From Bacteroidota bacterium (GTDB lineage Bacteria > Bacteroidota > Bacteroidia > Flavobacteriales_F > PHOS-HE28): a DNA stretch of 15,491 nt. Below are positions 7,647 through 14,870 of this stretch, piece by piece. The stretch spans positions 1-15,491 of the forward strand of contig JAEZDL010000090.1 of NCBI GenBank assembly GCA_023418095.1. Direction: 5' to 3'. The number at the start of each line of letters is the position of its first letter. Within the stretch, counting starts at the first letter, position 1. The notes beneath the pieces were generated by a model. That model saw nothing but the letters and a program-made list of their open reading frames with translations. It searched no databases and was not told where the DNA came from. The position numbers and the translations under genes are program-made.

Positions 7647-8273
7647 TCATTCGATCACAAGCCGATCGGTGGAAGTGCCTTGTTCGGTGGTTGTTCTTAC
7701 CAGATAGATCGCTGGTGGCAGATGGCGCAGATCGACGGCGGCCACAGGTCCGGTGAAGGATGCTTCATGCACGAGAGCGCCAGAGAGCAGATGGATCGAG
7801 ATCCGCATGTGATCCGATCCTGGAAATTCAACCCATACGAGGCCCGACGATGGATTCGGCTGGATCAAGATCATTGAAGAGCCGTTCGTGTCCTGGATGG
7901 AAGTTGATAACGCCTGTGTCCACGTACACATGGTGAAGATGAACGTTCGATCGGAACATGCATCGCTCACGAGTGTGAAAAGCAGCTGGTCGCCCACGAT
8001 CTCGAACGTGTAAACACCCGGTGTGGTGCATTCATCGTCCGGATCTGATTGTACCGTGGTGAGCGTGTCGCCATTGATCACATATGTGGCGACAGGCTGG
8101 ATGATGCCGCCAACGTTCGCGGAAAGCACACCATCTTCCTGGAAGGTGAAGTCGAAGAAATATTGACCGCCTGGACCACCGATCGCCCAAGTGGTGCCTG
8201 CCAGCTGTGCAAAACCGTTGAATGATGCGAGAATGAAGGCTGCGAGAAGGAGTATGGATCGTTGCATGGTCAT
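7647..8273 (-). CDS. Small secreted lipocalin-like beta protein with T9SS sorting domain
   Basis: I place the start at ATG 8273 (MTMQRSILLLAAF) because it opens a good signal peptide ending near FNGFAQ. ATG 8267 is equally possible. The longer frame from GTG 8312 adds a 13-residue polar, non-signal leader and is unlikely. The mature part of about 100 residues (GTTWAIGG, YFFDFTFQEDGVLSANVGG, TYVINGDTLTTVQ, YTFEIVGDQLLFTLVSDACS) alternates short beta strands and resembles the small lipocalin-like or eight-strand barrel proteins of Bacteroidota. Three cysteines lie in it. The last 75 or so residues form a T9SS tail (LIQPNPSSGLVWVEF, HLLSGALVHEASF, LPPAIYLVRTTTEQGTSTDR). It sits 39 bases downstream of lptB and may be read through from it. 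Ligand and function are unknown. Confidence 0.8.
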   Translation of the reverse strand: MTMQRSILLLAAFILASFNGFAQLAGTTWAIGGPGGQYFFDFTFQEDGVLSANVGGIIQPVATYVINGDTLTTVQSDPDDECTTPGVYTFEIVGDQLLFTLVSDACSDRTFIFTMCTWTQALSTSIQDTNGSSMILIQPNPSSGLVWVEFPGSDHMRISIHLLSGALVHEASFTGPVAAVDLRHLPPAIYLVRTTTEQGTSTDRLVIE

Positions 8274-8312
8274 GGTCTGGGGCTGCGAAGATCGCGATCC
8301 GCATCGATCCAC

Positions 8313-9047
8313 CTAACCCACCACTTTCCTTCTCAATTCGAAATGTTTTCCCAGATAGACTTTCCGCACCTGTTCGTCCGCGGCCAATTCCTCGGCTGTT
8401 CCCTGCTTCAGGATCTTTCCCTCGAAAAGCAGATAAGCCCGATCGGTGATGCTGAGCGTTTCCTGCACGTTGTGATCGGTGATCAGGATCCCAATATTCT
8501 TTTCCTTCAGCTTCGCCACGATACCCTGGATGTCCTCAACGGCGATCGGATCTACGCCAGCGAAAGGTTCGTCCAATAAAATGAATCGTGGTTCAGTGGC
8601 CAGCGCCCGGGCGATCTCTGTTCTTCTTCTCTCGCCACCGCTCAACACATCGCCGCGGTTCTTGCGCACATGTTGCAGGCTGAATTCATTGAGCAGTGTC
8701 TCCAACCGCTGTTCCTGATACTCCTTCGGCTTGCCTGTCATTTCCAGGATCGCGCGTATGTTGTCCTCCACGCTCAGTTTTCGGAAAACGCTCGCTTCCT
8801 GCGGCAGGTAGCCGATGCCTTTCTGCGCCCGCTTGTACATCGGCAGATCGGTGATCTCATCATCATCGAGAAAGATCTTGCCCTTATTGGGCTTGATCAA
8901 CCCTACGATCATGTAAAAGGAAGTGGTCTTTCCCGCGCCGTTCGGACCAAGCAGGCCTACGATCTCGCCCTGTCTTACTTCCACGCTCACGCCGTTCACC
9001 ACCGTGCGGCGCTTGTATTTCTTGAAGATGTTCTCGGCCCTGAGCAC
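8313..9047 (-). CDS. lptB: LPS export ABC transporter ATP-binding protein LptB
   Basis: The 244-residue protein is the ATPase that drives the LptBFG transporter, which extracts lipopolysaccharide from the inner membrane for delivery to the outer membrane. All ABC motifs are intact: Walker A GPNGAGKTT at 34-42, Q-loop LPQEASVF at 81-88 (Gln83), signature LSGGE at 135-139, Walker B FILLDEPFAGVDP at 155-167 and H-loop TDHNVQ at 190-195 (His192). LPQEASVF(R)KLSVEDN and SGGERRR(T)EIARAL are characteristic of the LptB subfamily rather than generic importers. Its length is normal (about 240). The start is GTG 9047-9045, directly abutting the TGA of the upstream DUF5686 gene, so translation is probably coupled. 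lptF, lptG, lptC and lptA are not in the window. Confidence 0.95.
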   Translation of the reverse strand: MLRAENIFKKYKRRTVVNGVSVEVRQGEIVGLLGPNGAGKTTSFYMIVGLIKPNKGKIFLDDDEITDLPMYKRAQKGIGYLPQEASVFRKLSVEDNIRAILEMTGKPKEYQEQRLETLLNEFSLQHVRKNRGDVLSGGERRRTEIARALATEPRFILLDEPFAGVDPIAVEDIQGIVAKLKEKNIGILITDHNVQETLSITDRAYLLFEGKILKQGTAEELAADEQVRKVYLGKHFELRRKVVG

Positions 9048-11546
9048 TCAGAAGGTGATGTTCAGCTTCAAACGTAGCGCCCAATCGCTCACGTTCGGAT
9101 TCTGCAGATAAGTAAGTCTTCGAACGAAGTCAACGCGCAGCACGCGCAGGATATTCTCCACGCCGATCGATGCTTCCGCGTACGGGCCGCTGTTCAGATC
9201 GAACATGTAGGGCAGCAGGTCCATTTCCTTCCGGTGCCGATCGTCGAGGCTGCCGAACGCGATCTTTCCGCCCGCCACCTCACGCCATTTCAATTTCCTG
9301 AACAGCGGGATCCTGTTGAAGAAAAGCCCTTCGAAATGTTGTTCGGCGAAAATGCTGGCCGACCGATCGCTGATGAATTCGAAGAAATTCATCGTGTTGA
9401 AGGCCATCTCATCCGAATAGAAGGTCTCGTTGCCGGAATGGATGATCAGCAACGGATAGGGCAGCGTCCCGAAGGTCTTGTTCGCCGTTACGGTGTAGTT
9501 GAAATGCCCGAGAACGCCCATCGCCACACGCTGCTTCACCCTGATCCCCGGGCGTGAGTATTCATAGTCGCTGTCGAGCATTCCCTTCACACCCTGCACC
9601 CATTGCAATTCCAGGATCGGGTAATTGGTGCCGAGGCTCACACGTGTGAAATCGCCGGAAATGAATTTTTCGTTGTACGCGAAACGCGTGTTGAAGATCA
9701 GTTCACTGGTCACGATCCGGTTGATCAGTTCGGGTTCATCGGTGAGATAAGTGCGCTCATAAAGAAGCGATCCGCGCGGTTGGAGCGAACGGTGCAGGAA
9801 GATGAACGTGCTGCTCAGACCCGGGAACCATTCACGCTCGATGTACGCGCGATATTCATCAACCAAGGTGAGCTTGTTGTTGGGCGTTCTGCGGAAGGCG
9901 CTCGAAAGGATGTTGTCCTCACGGAACGCTGAAGCGCTTTGTCCGAGTTGCTCCAGATCATGGCGGTAATAAAGGCCTCCGATCAAACGTGTTTCCTTCG
10001 AAAGGAAGGCCTTCCCTCCAAAACCGTACTTGAATTCCCGATCGAGCGTTCCGTACGCAGCGTACGCTTCATATTCAACACGTTTGCTGAAATCGGTACT
10101 TGTACGCGCACCCACCCTGAACCGGTGACCTTCCACCTGGTTGAAACTGTACGCGGTGAAATAAGGCCCCAATTCGATCGGGCCGATCGGATAATAGCCG
10201 GTGATCACGGTGCTCACCAGATCGAGGTACGTGTTGAAGCGTGGGATCGTCTTCATGGTGTCCACCATGTGGTAGATCGCCGCTTCTTTTTCCGAAAGCG
10301 GAATATGCCTTCGCATCTGCCAGTATTCCTCTCGATCGCTTTGCGGATCGGGCAGCACGATCACCTGTTCGGCACCGGCATAGAACTCATCCTCCAGCGG
10401 ACGATCTATCACGAAATCCTTGTACGTCGCGGTGCGGCGGCCATACAGCCCTTGCACGGGATCCTTGCGTTCACGGTCCGATCCGGGCATCACGTTCAGG
10501 TCCACCACGAGTTGATCATGCGTTAGCATCCACACTTCGTTGCGCACCTGATCGTATTGCTGCTTCACCCAGAAACCCTGCACGAAATTCAAGTTCGCAC
10601 CTTCAGCGATCCCGGCCTCGATCGTGCATACGGCATACGTGGTATCGTTGATCCACATCTCTCCCTGGAACGCAAGGTCCTGCACGCGCTTGGGTTTGAA
10701 TTCGATCTTGTAGCACCAATACTTCCCAACGAACGCACTGTCGGTGAGATAATAATGATAGAAACCCTTTCCGCCATCAGCGATCGGACTGATGAAATTC
10801 TTCCCGAAAATGCTAAGTTGGTTATCGTAGATATTGATGTTCTGGTACATGTCGCCCATGAGCTGCGAGATGCTCTGGTTCTCCACGCCGCTCACTTTGG
10901 TGGCACGGATCAGTTCCTTTTGTGCCTTGGGCTTCTGCCTGTAGTACACCTCCGATAACGTTTCGGTCATGAAGATCGGCAGGTAGGGCTTCGCATCGCT
11001 GCTATCGATGTTATCGAAGATGAACGCGAACGGCTCGAAGAGCTTCTTCTTCGTGAAATCCTCCGTTATGTTGTTCAGATCGAATTCCACCTTGTTGTAG
11101 GCTTCGTATTGGTAAGCGGAAAGTTTCTCCCGATCGTTCACCGGCTTGTTGTGGATCACGCGGCGAAGGATCGGGAATGCCGGATTCTCTTCGTTCGGCC
11201 TGATCACTACTTCATTCAATTGCACGCTTCCCGGCTCGAGCGCCACATCGAAATGCTGTTCCCGATCGCGATCGACCTTCACCGTCGCAGGCGCATAGCC
11301 CACGCTTGAAACGCGGATCGAATCGGTGGCATAAAAACTTTCAAGCTTGAAGTTCCCATCGATATCCGTGGTCGTACCGATCTTACTGTCCACGAACGCG
11401 ATGTTCACGAACGGCAACGGATCGCCCGTCGCCCGATCGACCACCCTTCCATTCACCACCGTGCTCTGGGAAAGACCGATCGAAGGCAGGATCGCACCGA
11501 TCAGGATCGGCAACCAATGACTGGTATTTCCGATCCATTTACTCAT
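9048..11546 (-). CDS. Outer-membrane DUF5686 protein with N-terminal carboxypeptidase-regulatory-like domain
   Basis: The 832-residue protein has a signal peptide (hydrophobic WLPILIGAILPSIGLSQ, cleavage near residue 27). A carboxypeptidase-regulatory-like Ig-fold domain follows at about 29-104 (VNGRVVDRATGDPLPFVNIA, TTDIDGNFKLES, VSSVGYAPATVKV), as seen at the N-termini of Bacteroidota outer-membrane receptors, but I see no TonB plug. The remainder fits the DUF5686 family: a soluble region, then beta-rich stretches such as YYRHDLEQLGQ and FIFLHRSLQPRGSLLYERTY, ending in LRLKLNITF. A C-terminal Phe is typical of outer-membrane barrels inserted by BamA. ATG 11546 overlaps the tatC stop as ATGA, and its TGA abuts the GTG of lptB. 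The function is not established to my knowledge. Its place between tatC and lptB suggests an envelope-biogenesis role, which is inference. Confidence 0.88.
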   Translation of the reverse strand: MSKWIGNTSHWLPILIGAILPSIGLSQSTVVNGRVVDRATGDPLPFVNIAFVDSKIGTTTDIDGNFKLESFYATDSIRVSSVGYAPATVKVDRDREQHFDVALEPGSVQLNEVVIRPNEENPAFPILRRVIHNKPVNDREKLSAYQYEAYNKVEFDLNNITEDFTKKKLFEPFAFIFDNIDSSDAKPYLPIFMTETLSEVYYRQKPKAQKELIRATKVSGVENQSISQLMGDMYQNINIYDNQLSIFGKNFISPIADGGKGFYHYYLTDSAFVGKYWCYKIEFKPKRVQDLAFQGEMWINDTTYAVCTIEAGIAEGANLNFVQGFWVKQQYDQVRNEVWMLTHDQLVVDLNVMPGSDRERKDPVQGLYGRRTATYKDFVIDRPLEDEFYAGAEQVIVLPDPQSDREEYWQMRRHIPLSEKEAAIYHMVDTMKTIPRFNTYLDLVSTVITGYYPIGPIELGPYFTAYSFNQVEGHRFRVGARTSTDFSKRVEYEAYAAYGTLDREFKYGFGGKAFLSKETRLIGGLYYRHDLEQLGQSASAFREDNILSSAFRRTPNNKLTLVDEYRAYIEREWFPGLSSTFIFLHRSLQPRGSLLYERTYLTDEPELINRIVTSELIFNTRFAYNEKFISGDFTRVSLGTNYPILELQWVQGVKGMLDSDYEYSRPGIRVKQRVAMGVLGHFNYTVTANKTFGTLPYPLLIIHSGNETFYSDEMAFNTMNFFEFISDRSASIFAEQHFEGLFFNRIPLFRKLKWREVAGGKIAFGSLDDRHRKEMDLLPYMFDLNSGPYAEASIGVENILRVLRVDFVRRLTYLQNPNVSDWALRLKLNITF

Positions 11547-12394
11547 GCTGTGGCGTTCTGGCGTGCCATTGTGGTGGAACGCGCGGTTGCCTTCATCTTT
11601 CTTACGGTCCGTGCGGAAAGAAGGATGCTTCCTTCATAAAGCAGCATCAGTGGACCGGAAACGATCAGCTGGCTCACCACATCGGGCGGTGTCAATATCG
11701 CCGCAATCACCAAGATACCCACGAAAGCATGCTTCCGGTACGCGCGCAACATCACCGGCTCCACGATCCCCGCGCGGGTGAGGAAAAGGATCAGCAACGG
11801 AAGCTCAAAAACGATCCCGGTCCATACCGTTACCGATGTGATCATGGAGATGTAACTATCCAGCGCCACGGCGTTGGCCACCGATCCGCTCACCTGATAG
11901 CTTCCGAAGAACTGGATGCTGAGCGGCGCGAGCATGAAATAGCCGAACGCCACACCGGTGAGAAAGAGGAAGGAGGCGAACCACACGATGCCGCCGAGCG
12001 ATCCGCGTTCATTGGGGTGAAGCCCCGGAGCAACGAACCGCCACAGTTCCCAAAGCACATAAGGAAAGGCCACGATGAAACCGGCAATGAACGAAACGAA
12101 CAGGTGCGTGAAGAACTGCCCGCTCATGCTTATGTTCTGCAGCGAGAAGTTGAGCCCTTGGGAGCAAAGCGCATCGCCCATCCCGATCCGCTGCCCGAGT
12201 GAACAGAATGCCCGGTAGGTGATGAATGATGCATCCTTCGGCGCCAGCACGATCAGATCGAAGATGATGTCCTTCGCGATGAATGCCGCCAGCATGCCCA
12301 CGCCGATCGCGATCACCGATCGCACGATGGTCCACCGGAGCTCTTCCAGGTGCTCCAGGAAGGTCATCTCCTTATCGTTGGGCTTATCGCTCAA
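11543..12394 (-). CDS. tatC: Twin-arginine translocase subunit TatC
   Basis: TatC is the six-helix inner-membrane receptor that recognises twin-arginine signal peptides and exports folded proteins. Diagnostic segments are present: EMTFLEHLEELRWTIVRS at the cytoplasmic N-terminus, FPYVLWELWRFVAPGL before helix 3 (with the conserved Glu), FGYFMLAPLSIQFF, FELPLLILFLTRAG and ILTPPDVVSQL followed by PLMLLYE. The first periplasmic loop is longer than in E. coli and carries two cysteines. The start is uncertain. TTG 12394 gives a polar leader SDKPNDKEM before the first conserved block. ATG 12367 removes that leader and has AAGGAG too close to serve as a ribosome site. The frame can also open at TTG 12430, but a candidate promoter box lies inside that extension. 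The stop overlaps the next ATG by four bases. No tatA or tatB gene is in the window. Confidence 0.92.
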   Translation of the reverse strand: MSDKPNDKEMTFLEHLEELRWTIVRSVIAIGVGMLAAFIAKDIIFDLIVLAPKDASFITYRAFCSLGQRIGMGDALCSQGLNFSLQNISMSGQFFTHLFVSFIAGFIVAFPYVLWELWRFVAPGLHPNERGSLGGIVWFASFLFLTGVAFGYFMLAPLSIQFFGSYQVSGSVANAVALDSYISMITSVTVWTGIVFELPLLILFLTRAGIVEPVMLRAYRKHAFVGILVIAAILTPPDVVSQLIVSGPLMLLYEGSILLSARTVRKMKATARSTTMARQNATA

Positions 12395-12411
12395 TTGGAA
12401 CTGGTGATCGC

Positions 12412-12419
12412 CAAAGATA
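12412..12419 (-). promoter_or_regulatory. Candidate -7 promoter box for the tatC operon
   Basis: Reading the minus strand, TATCTTTG is an exact match to the Bacteroidota -7 consensus TAnnTTTG. It lies about 18 bases upstream of the TTG start at 12394. I see no good TTG-type -33 element at the expected 19-23 base spacing, so this is tentative. Confidence 0.35.
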
Positions 12420-12548
12420 CCGGGGGCCAAAAGCGGCCTTCCCGCCTTTCAACCCAGTTATCAACCACAGCCATGGGCGCAACACACCATTCATCCCGAT
12501 CGTTGAAGAACATTGAAGAAAGTTGGGCGCCGGTATCCAAGGTTGCCT

Positions 12549-12556
12549 TACATTTA
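12549..12556 (+). promoter_or_regulatory. Candidate -7 promoter box for recQ
   Basis: TACATTTA matches seven of eight fixed and free positions of TAnnTTTG. A TTG at 12523-12525 lies 23 bases upstream as a possible -33 element, slightly long. The leader to the recQ ATG would be about 35 bases. Tentative. Confidence 0.3.
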
Positions 12557-12596
12557 AGCATTCAAACTGAACACTCGTCTCGGACAAGTCGACATT

Positions 12597-14780
12597 ATGA
12601 TCCAAGTAGCTCTTACTCCCCGGGAAGCACTCGAACAGTTCTTCGGATTCAGTCAGTTCAAAGGCGAACAGGAAGCCATCATCCAGAACGTCCTCTCCGG
12701 AGGGAATACGTTCGTGATCATGCCCACGGGCGGCGGCAAAAGCCTCTGCTACCAGCTTCCAGCTCTCATGAGCGAAGGCACGGCCATCGTAGTAAGCCCG
12801 CTGATCGCCCTCATGAAGAACCAGGTGGATGCGATCCGAAGCTTCAGTTCCGAGGATGGCATCGCCCATTTCCTCAACAGTTCGCTCACGCGCAACGAGG
12901 CGATCAAGGTGAAGAAGGACATCAAGGAAGGCCGCACCAAGATCCTGTACGTGGCGCCCGAATCGCTCACCAAGGCGGACAACGTCGAGTTCCTTAAGGA
13001 TATCAAGATCAGCTTCTTCGCGATCGATGAAGCGCACTGCATCAGCGAATGGGGGCACGATTTCCGCCCTGAATACCGCCGGTTGCGCACCATCTTCGAC
13101 GAGATCAAGCGCGTACCGGTGATCGCGCTTACCGCGACCGCCACGGAAAAGGTCCAGGAGGATATCCTCAAGAACCTCGACATACCGAACGCCACCACCT
13201 TCAAGGCATCGTTCAACAGGCCGAACCTTTATTATGAAGTACGGCCGAAGCGCGATGTGAACCGCGAGATCACCCGCTACGTGAAGCAGAACGCCGGCCG
13301 CAGCGGGATCATCTACTGCCTCAGCCGCAAGAAGGTGGAGGAAATGGCTGAAACGCTCGTGGTGAACGGGATCAAGGCACTCCCCTATCATGCGGGAATG
13401 GACGCAGGCCAGCGCGCCGAGCACCAGGATCGGTTCCTGATGGAGGATGTGGACGTGATCGTGGCTACGATCGCCTTCGGAATGGGGATCGATAAGCCCG
13501 ATGTGCGCTTCGTGATCCACCACGACATACCGAAGAGCCTGGAGAGCTATTACCAGGAGACGGGCCGCGGCGGACGTGATGGTGGTGAAGGAAAATGCAT
13601 CACCTTCTACAGCTACAAGGACATCGAGAAGCTGGAGAAGTTCCTGCAAGGGAAACCGGTGGCGGAACAGGAGATCGGGAAACAATTGCTGCAGGACACC
13701 GTGGGCTACGCCGAAACGAGCATGTGCCGCCGGAAATTCCTGCTCCATTACTTCGGCGAATCCATGCCTGGCGACAGTTGCGGCAATTGCGACAACTGCA
13801 ACCATCCGCAGGAAACGTTCGATGCGAAGGAAGATCTGGAATTGCTGCTCGAAGCGGTGGCAGAAAGCAAGGAACGCCACAAGGCGAAGTACATCTGCGA
13901 TCTGCTCACAGGCACGGAAAGCGCCGAGATAAAGACGTACAAGGGCGCTTCACTCGAAGTGTACGGAAAAGGCCGCGAGAAGGAGAACCGCCATTGGATG
14001 GCCGTGATCCGCCAGGCGATCGTACATGGTTTCCTCAGGAAGGACATCGAGAGCTACGGCAATCTCAGCCTCACCGACGAGGCGAAGAAGTTCCTGAAGA
14101 AGCCGGTGAGCATCATGTTCGTGAAGGAACGCGACTACAGCGATGATGATGGCGGTGATGATGATGGCGGATCTGTGCGTGGCGGCGCGGCGGACGAGCG
14201 CCTGATGAAGATGTTGCGTGATCTGCGCCAGCAGATCGCCAAGAAGCACAATCTTCCACCTTACGTGATCTTCCAGGATCCGTCCCTGGAAGAGATGACG
14301 ATGCGCTACCCGATCAGCATCGATGAGCTTACGCATGTTTCAGGAGTCGGTCCTGGCAAGGCCCAGAAATTCGGGAAGCCGTTCGTGGAGATGATCTCGG
14401 TGTATGTGGAAGAGAACGAGATCGAACGCGCGCAGGAGGTGATGGTGCGATCGGTGGTGAACAAGAGCACCAACAAAGTGCACATCATCCAGAACATCGA
14501 TAAGCGCCTGCCGCTGGACATGATCGCGAAAGCGAAAGGCATGTCCCTCGCCGATCTGCTCACCGAACTGGAAAGCATCGTGCTAAGCGGAACCCGGCTG
14601 GACATCAATTACCACCTCAACGAGATCATCGAGGTTGATACGCAGGAAGAGATCATGGATTACTTCCGTGGCGCCGATACCGACAGCATCGAAGCCGCGC
14701 ACCAGGAATTCGATGGCGATTACAGCGAAGAGGAACTGCGCATGATGCGGATCAAGTTCCTGAGCGAAGTGGCGAACTGA
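12597..14780 (+). CDS. recQ: ATP-dependent DNA helicase RecQ
   Basis: The 727-residue protein is a 3'-5' DNA helicase used in recombinational repair and fork rescue. Domains in order: a helicase core at about 8-345, with motif 0 FKGEQ at 21-25, Walker A PTGGGKS at 43-49, DEAH at 144-147, ALTATAT at 177-183 and arginine-finger motif QETGRGGRDG at 320-329. A zinc site follows with Cys377, Cys395, Cys398 and Cys401. An RQC winged helix lies at about 408-505, and an HRDC domain at about 533-605 (RDLRQQIAKKHNLPPYVIFQ, VSGVGPGKAQKFG). A further C-terminal helical region at about 620-727 (IAKAKGMSLADLLTELESIV) fits the extra domain of the longer Bacteroidota RecQ; E. coli RecQ is near 610. An acidic-glycine linker at 514-525 separates RQC from HRDC. 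The start is ATG 12597, divergent from tatC. All catalytic residues look intact. Confidence 0.96.
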   Translation: MIQVALTPREALEQFFGFSQFKGEQEAIIQNVLSGGNTFVIMPTGGGKSLCYQLPALMSEGTAIVVSPLIALMKNQVDAIRSFSSEDGIAHFLNSSLTRNEAIKVKKDIKEGRTKILYVAPESLTKADNVEFLKDIKISFFAIDEAHCISEWGHDFRPEYRRLRTIFDEIKRVPVIALTATATEKVQEDILKNLDIPNATTFKASFNRPNLYYEVRPKRDVNREITRYVKQNAGRSGIIYCLSRKKVEEMAETLVVNGIKALPYHAGMDAGQRAEHQDRFLMEDVDVIVATIAFGMGIDKPDVRFVIHHDIPKSLESYYQETGRGGRDGGEGKCITFYSYKDIEKLEKFLQGKPVAEQEIGKQLLQDTVGYAETSMCRRKFLLHYFGESMPGDSCGNCDNCNHPQETFDAKEDLELLLEAVAESKERHKAKYICDLLTGTESAEIKTYKGASLEVYGKGREKENRHWMAVIRQAIVHGFLRKDIESYGNLSLTDEAKKFLKKPVSIMFVKERDYSDDDGGDDDGGSVRGGAADERLMKMLRDLRQQIAKKHNLPPYVIFQDPSLEEMTMRYPISIDELTHVSGVGPGKAQKFGKPFVEMISVYVEENEIERAQEVMVRSVVNKSTNKVHIIQNIDKRLPLDMIAKAKGMSLADLLTELESIVLSGTRLDINYHLNEIIEVDTQEEIMDYFRGADTDSIEAAHQEFDGDYSEEELRMMRIKFLSEVAN
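14142..14171 (+). repeat. Two tandem 15-bp copies encoding Asp-Asp-Asp-Gly-Gly in recQ
   Basis: GATGATGATGGCGGT is followed directly by GATGATGATGGCGGA, differing only in the final wobble base. It encodes the flexible acidic linker between the RQC and HRDC domains. Such a short tandem repeat could change copy number by slippage in 15-base, in-frame steps. Confidence 0.8.
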
Positions 14781-14808
14781 GTTAGCGGCTGACCGTTGTC
14801 AGTTGTCA

Positions 14809-14827
14809 TTCCGGGCTTGACCCGGAA
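14809..14827. repeat. Perfect GC-rich hairpin, REP-like palindrome
   Basis: TTCCGGG, loop CTTGA, then CCCGGAA: a 7-bp perfect stem with a 5-base loop, preceded by GTCA. The layout GTCATTCC...GGAA resembles dispersed palindromic elements known from many bacterial genomes. A single copy is visible here, so a repeat family is only inferred. There is no T-run directly after it, so it is not a classic terminator on its own. Confidence 0.5.
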
Positions 14828-14841
14828 ACGCGATAATGAGT

Positions 14842-14869
14842 AAAATCCCCGGAGTACCCGAGGATTTTT
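14842..14869. terminator. Bidirectional rho-independent terminator between recQ and the convergent gene
   Basis: AAAATCC-C-CGG, loop AGTAC, CCG-A-GGATTTT then T: a 7-bp outer stem, one C/A mismatch and a 3-bp inner stem, with A-runs on the left and T-runs on the right. It can therefore act in both directions. It sits 61 bases after the recQ stop and 1 base beyond the stop of the minus-strand gene. Confidence 0.7.
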
Positions 14870-14870
14870 A

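Noticed and set aside
8274..8312. Extending the lipocalin-like gene to GTG 8312
   Set aside because: It would put 13 polar residues ahead of an otherwise ideal signal peptide; ATG 8273 or 8267 fits export.
9939..10526. A 195-codon plus-strand frame inside the DUF5686 gene
   Set aside because: It lies wholly within a well supported 832-residue outer-membrane protein and looks like shadow translation.
12503..12520. Direct repeat TTGAAGAA, two copies 10 bases apart, in the tatC/recQ gap
   Set aside because: It is short and of simple composition; with no second example near another gene I cannot call it an operator.
12384..13880. A 498-codon open frame on the minus strand opposite the tatC start and the first half of recQ
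   Set aside because: It is fully antisense to a clear RecQ helicase core and partly overlaps tatC, has no recognisable domain or signal, and its composition (many Leu, Val, His, Asp) is what the reverse frame of this codon usage produces.
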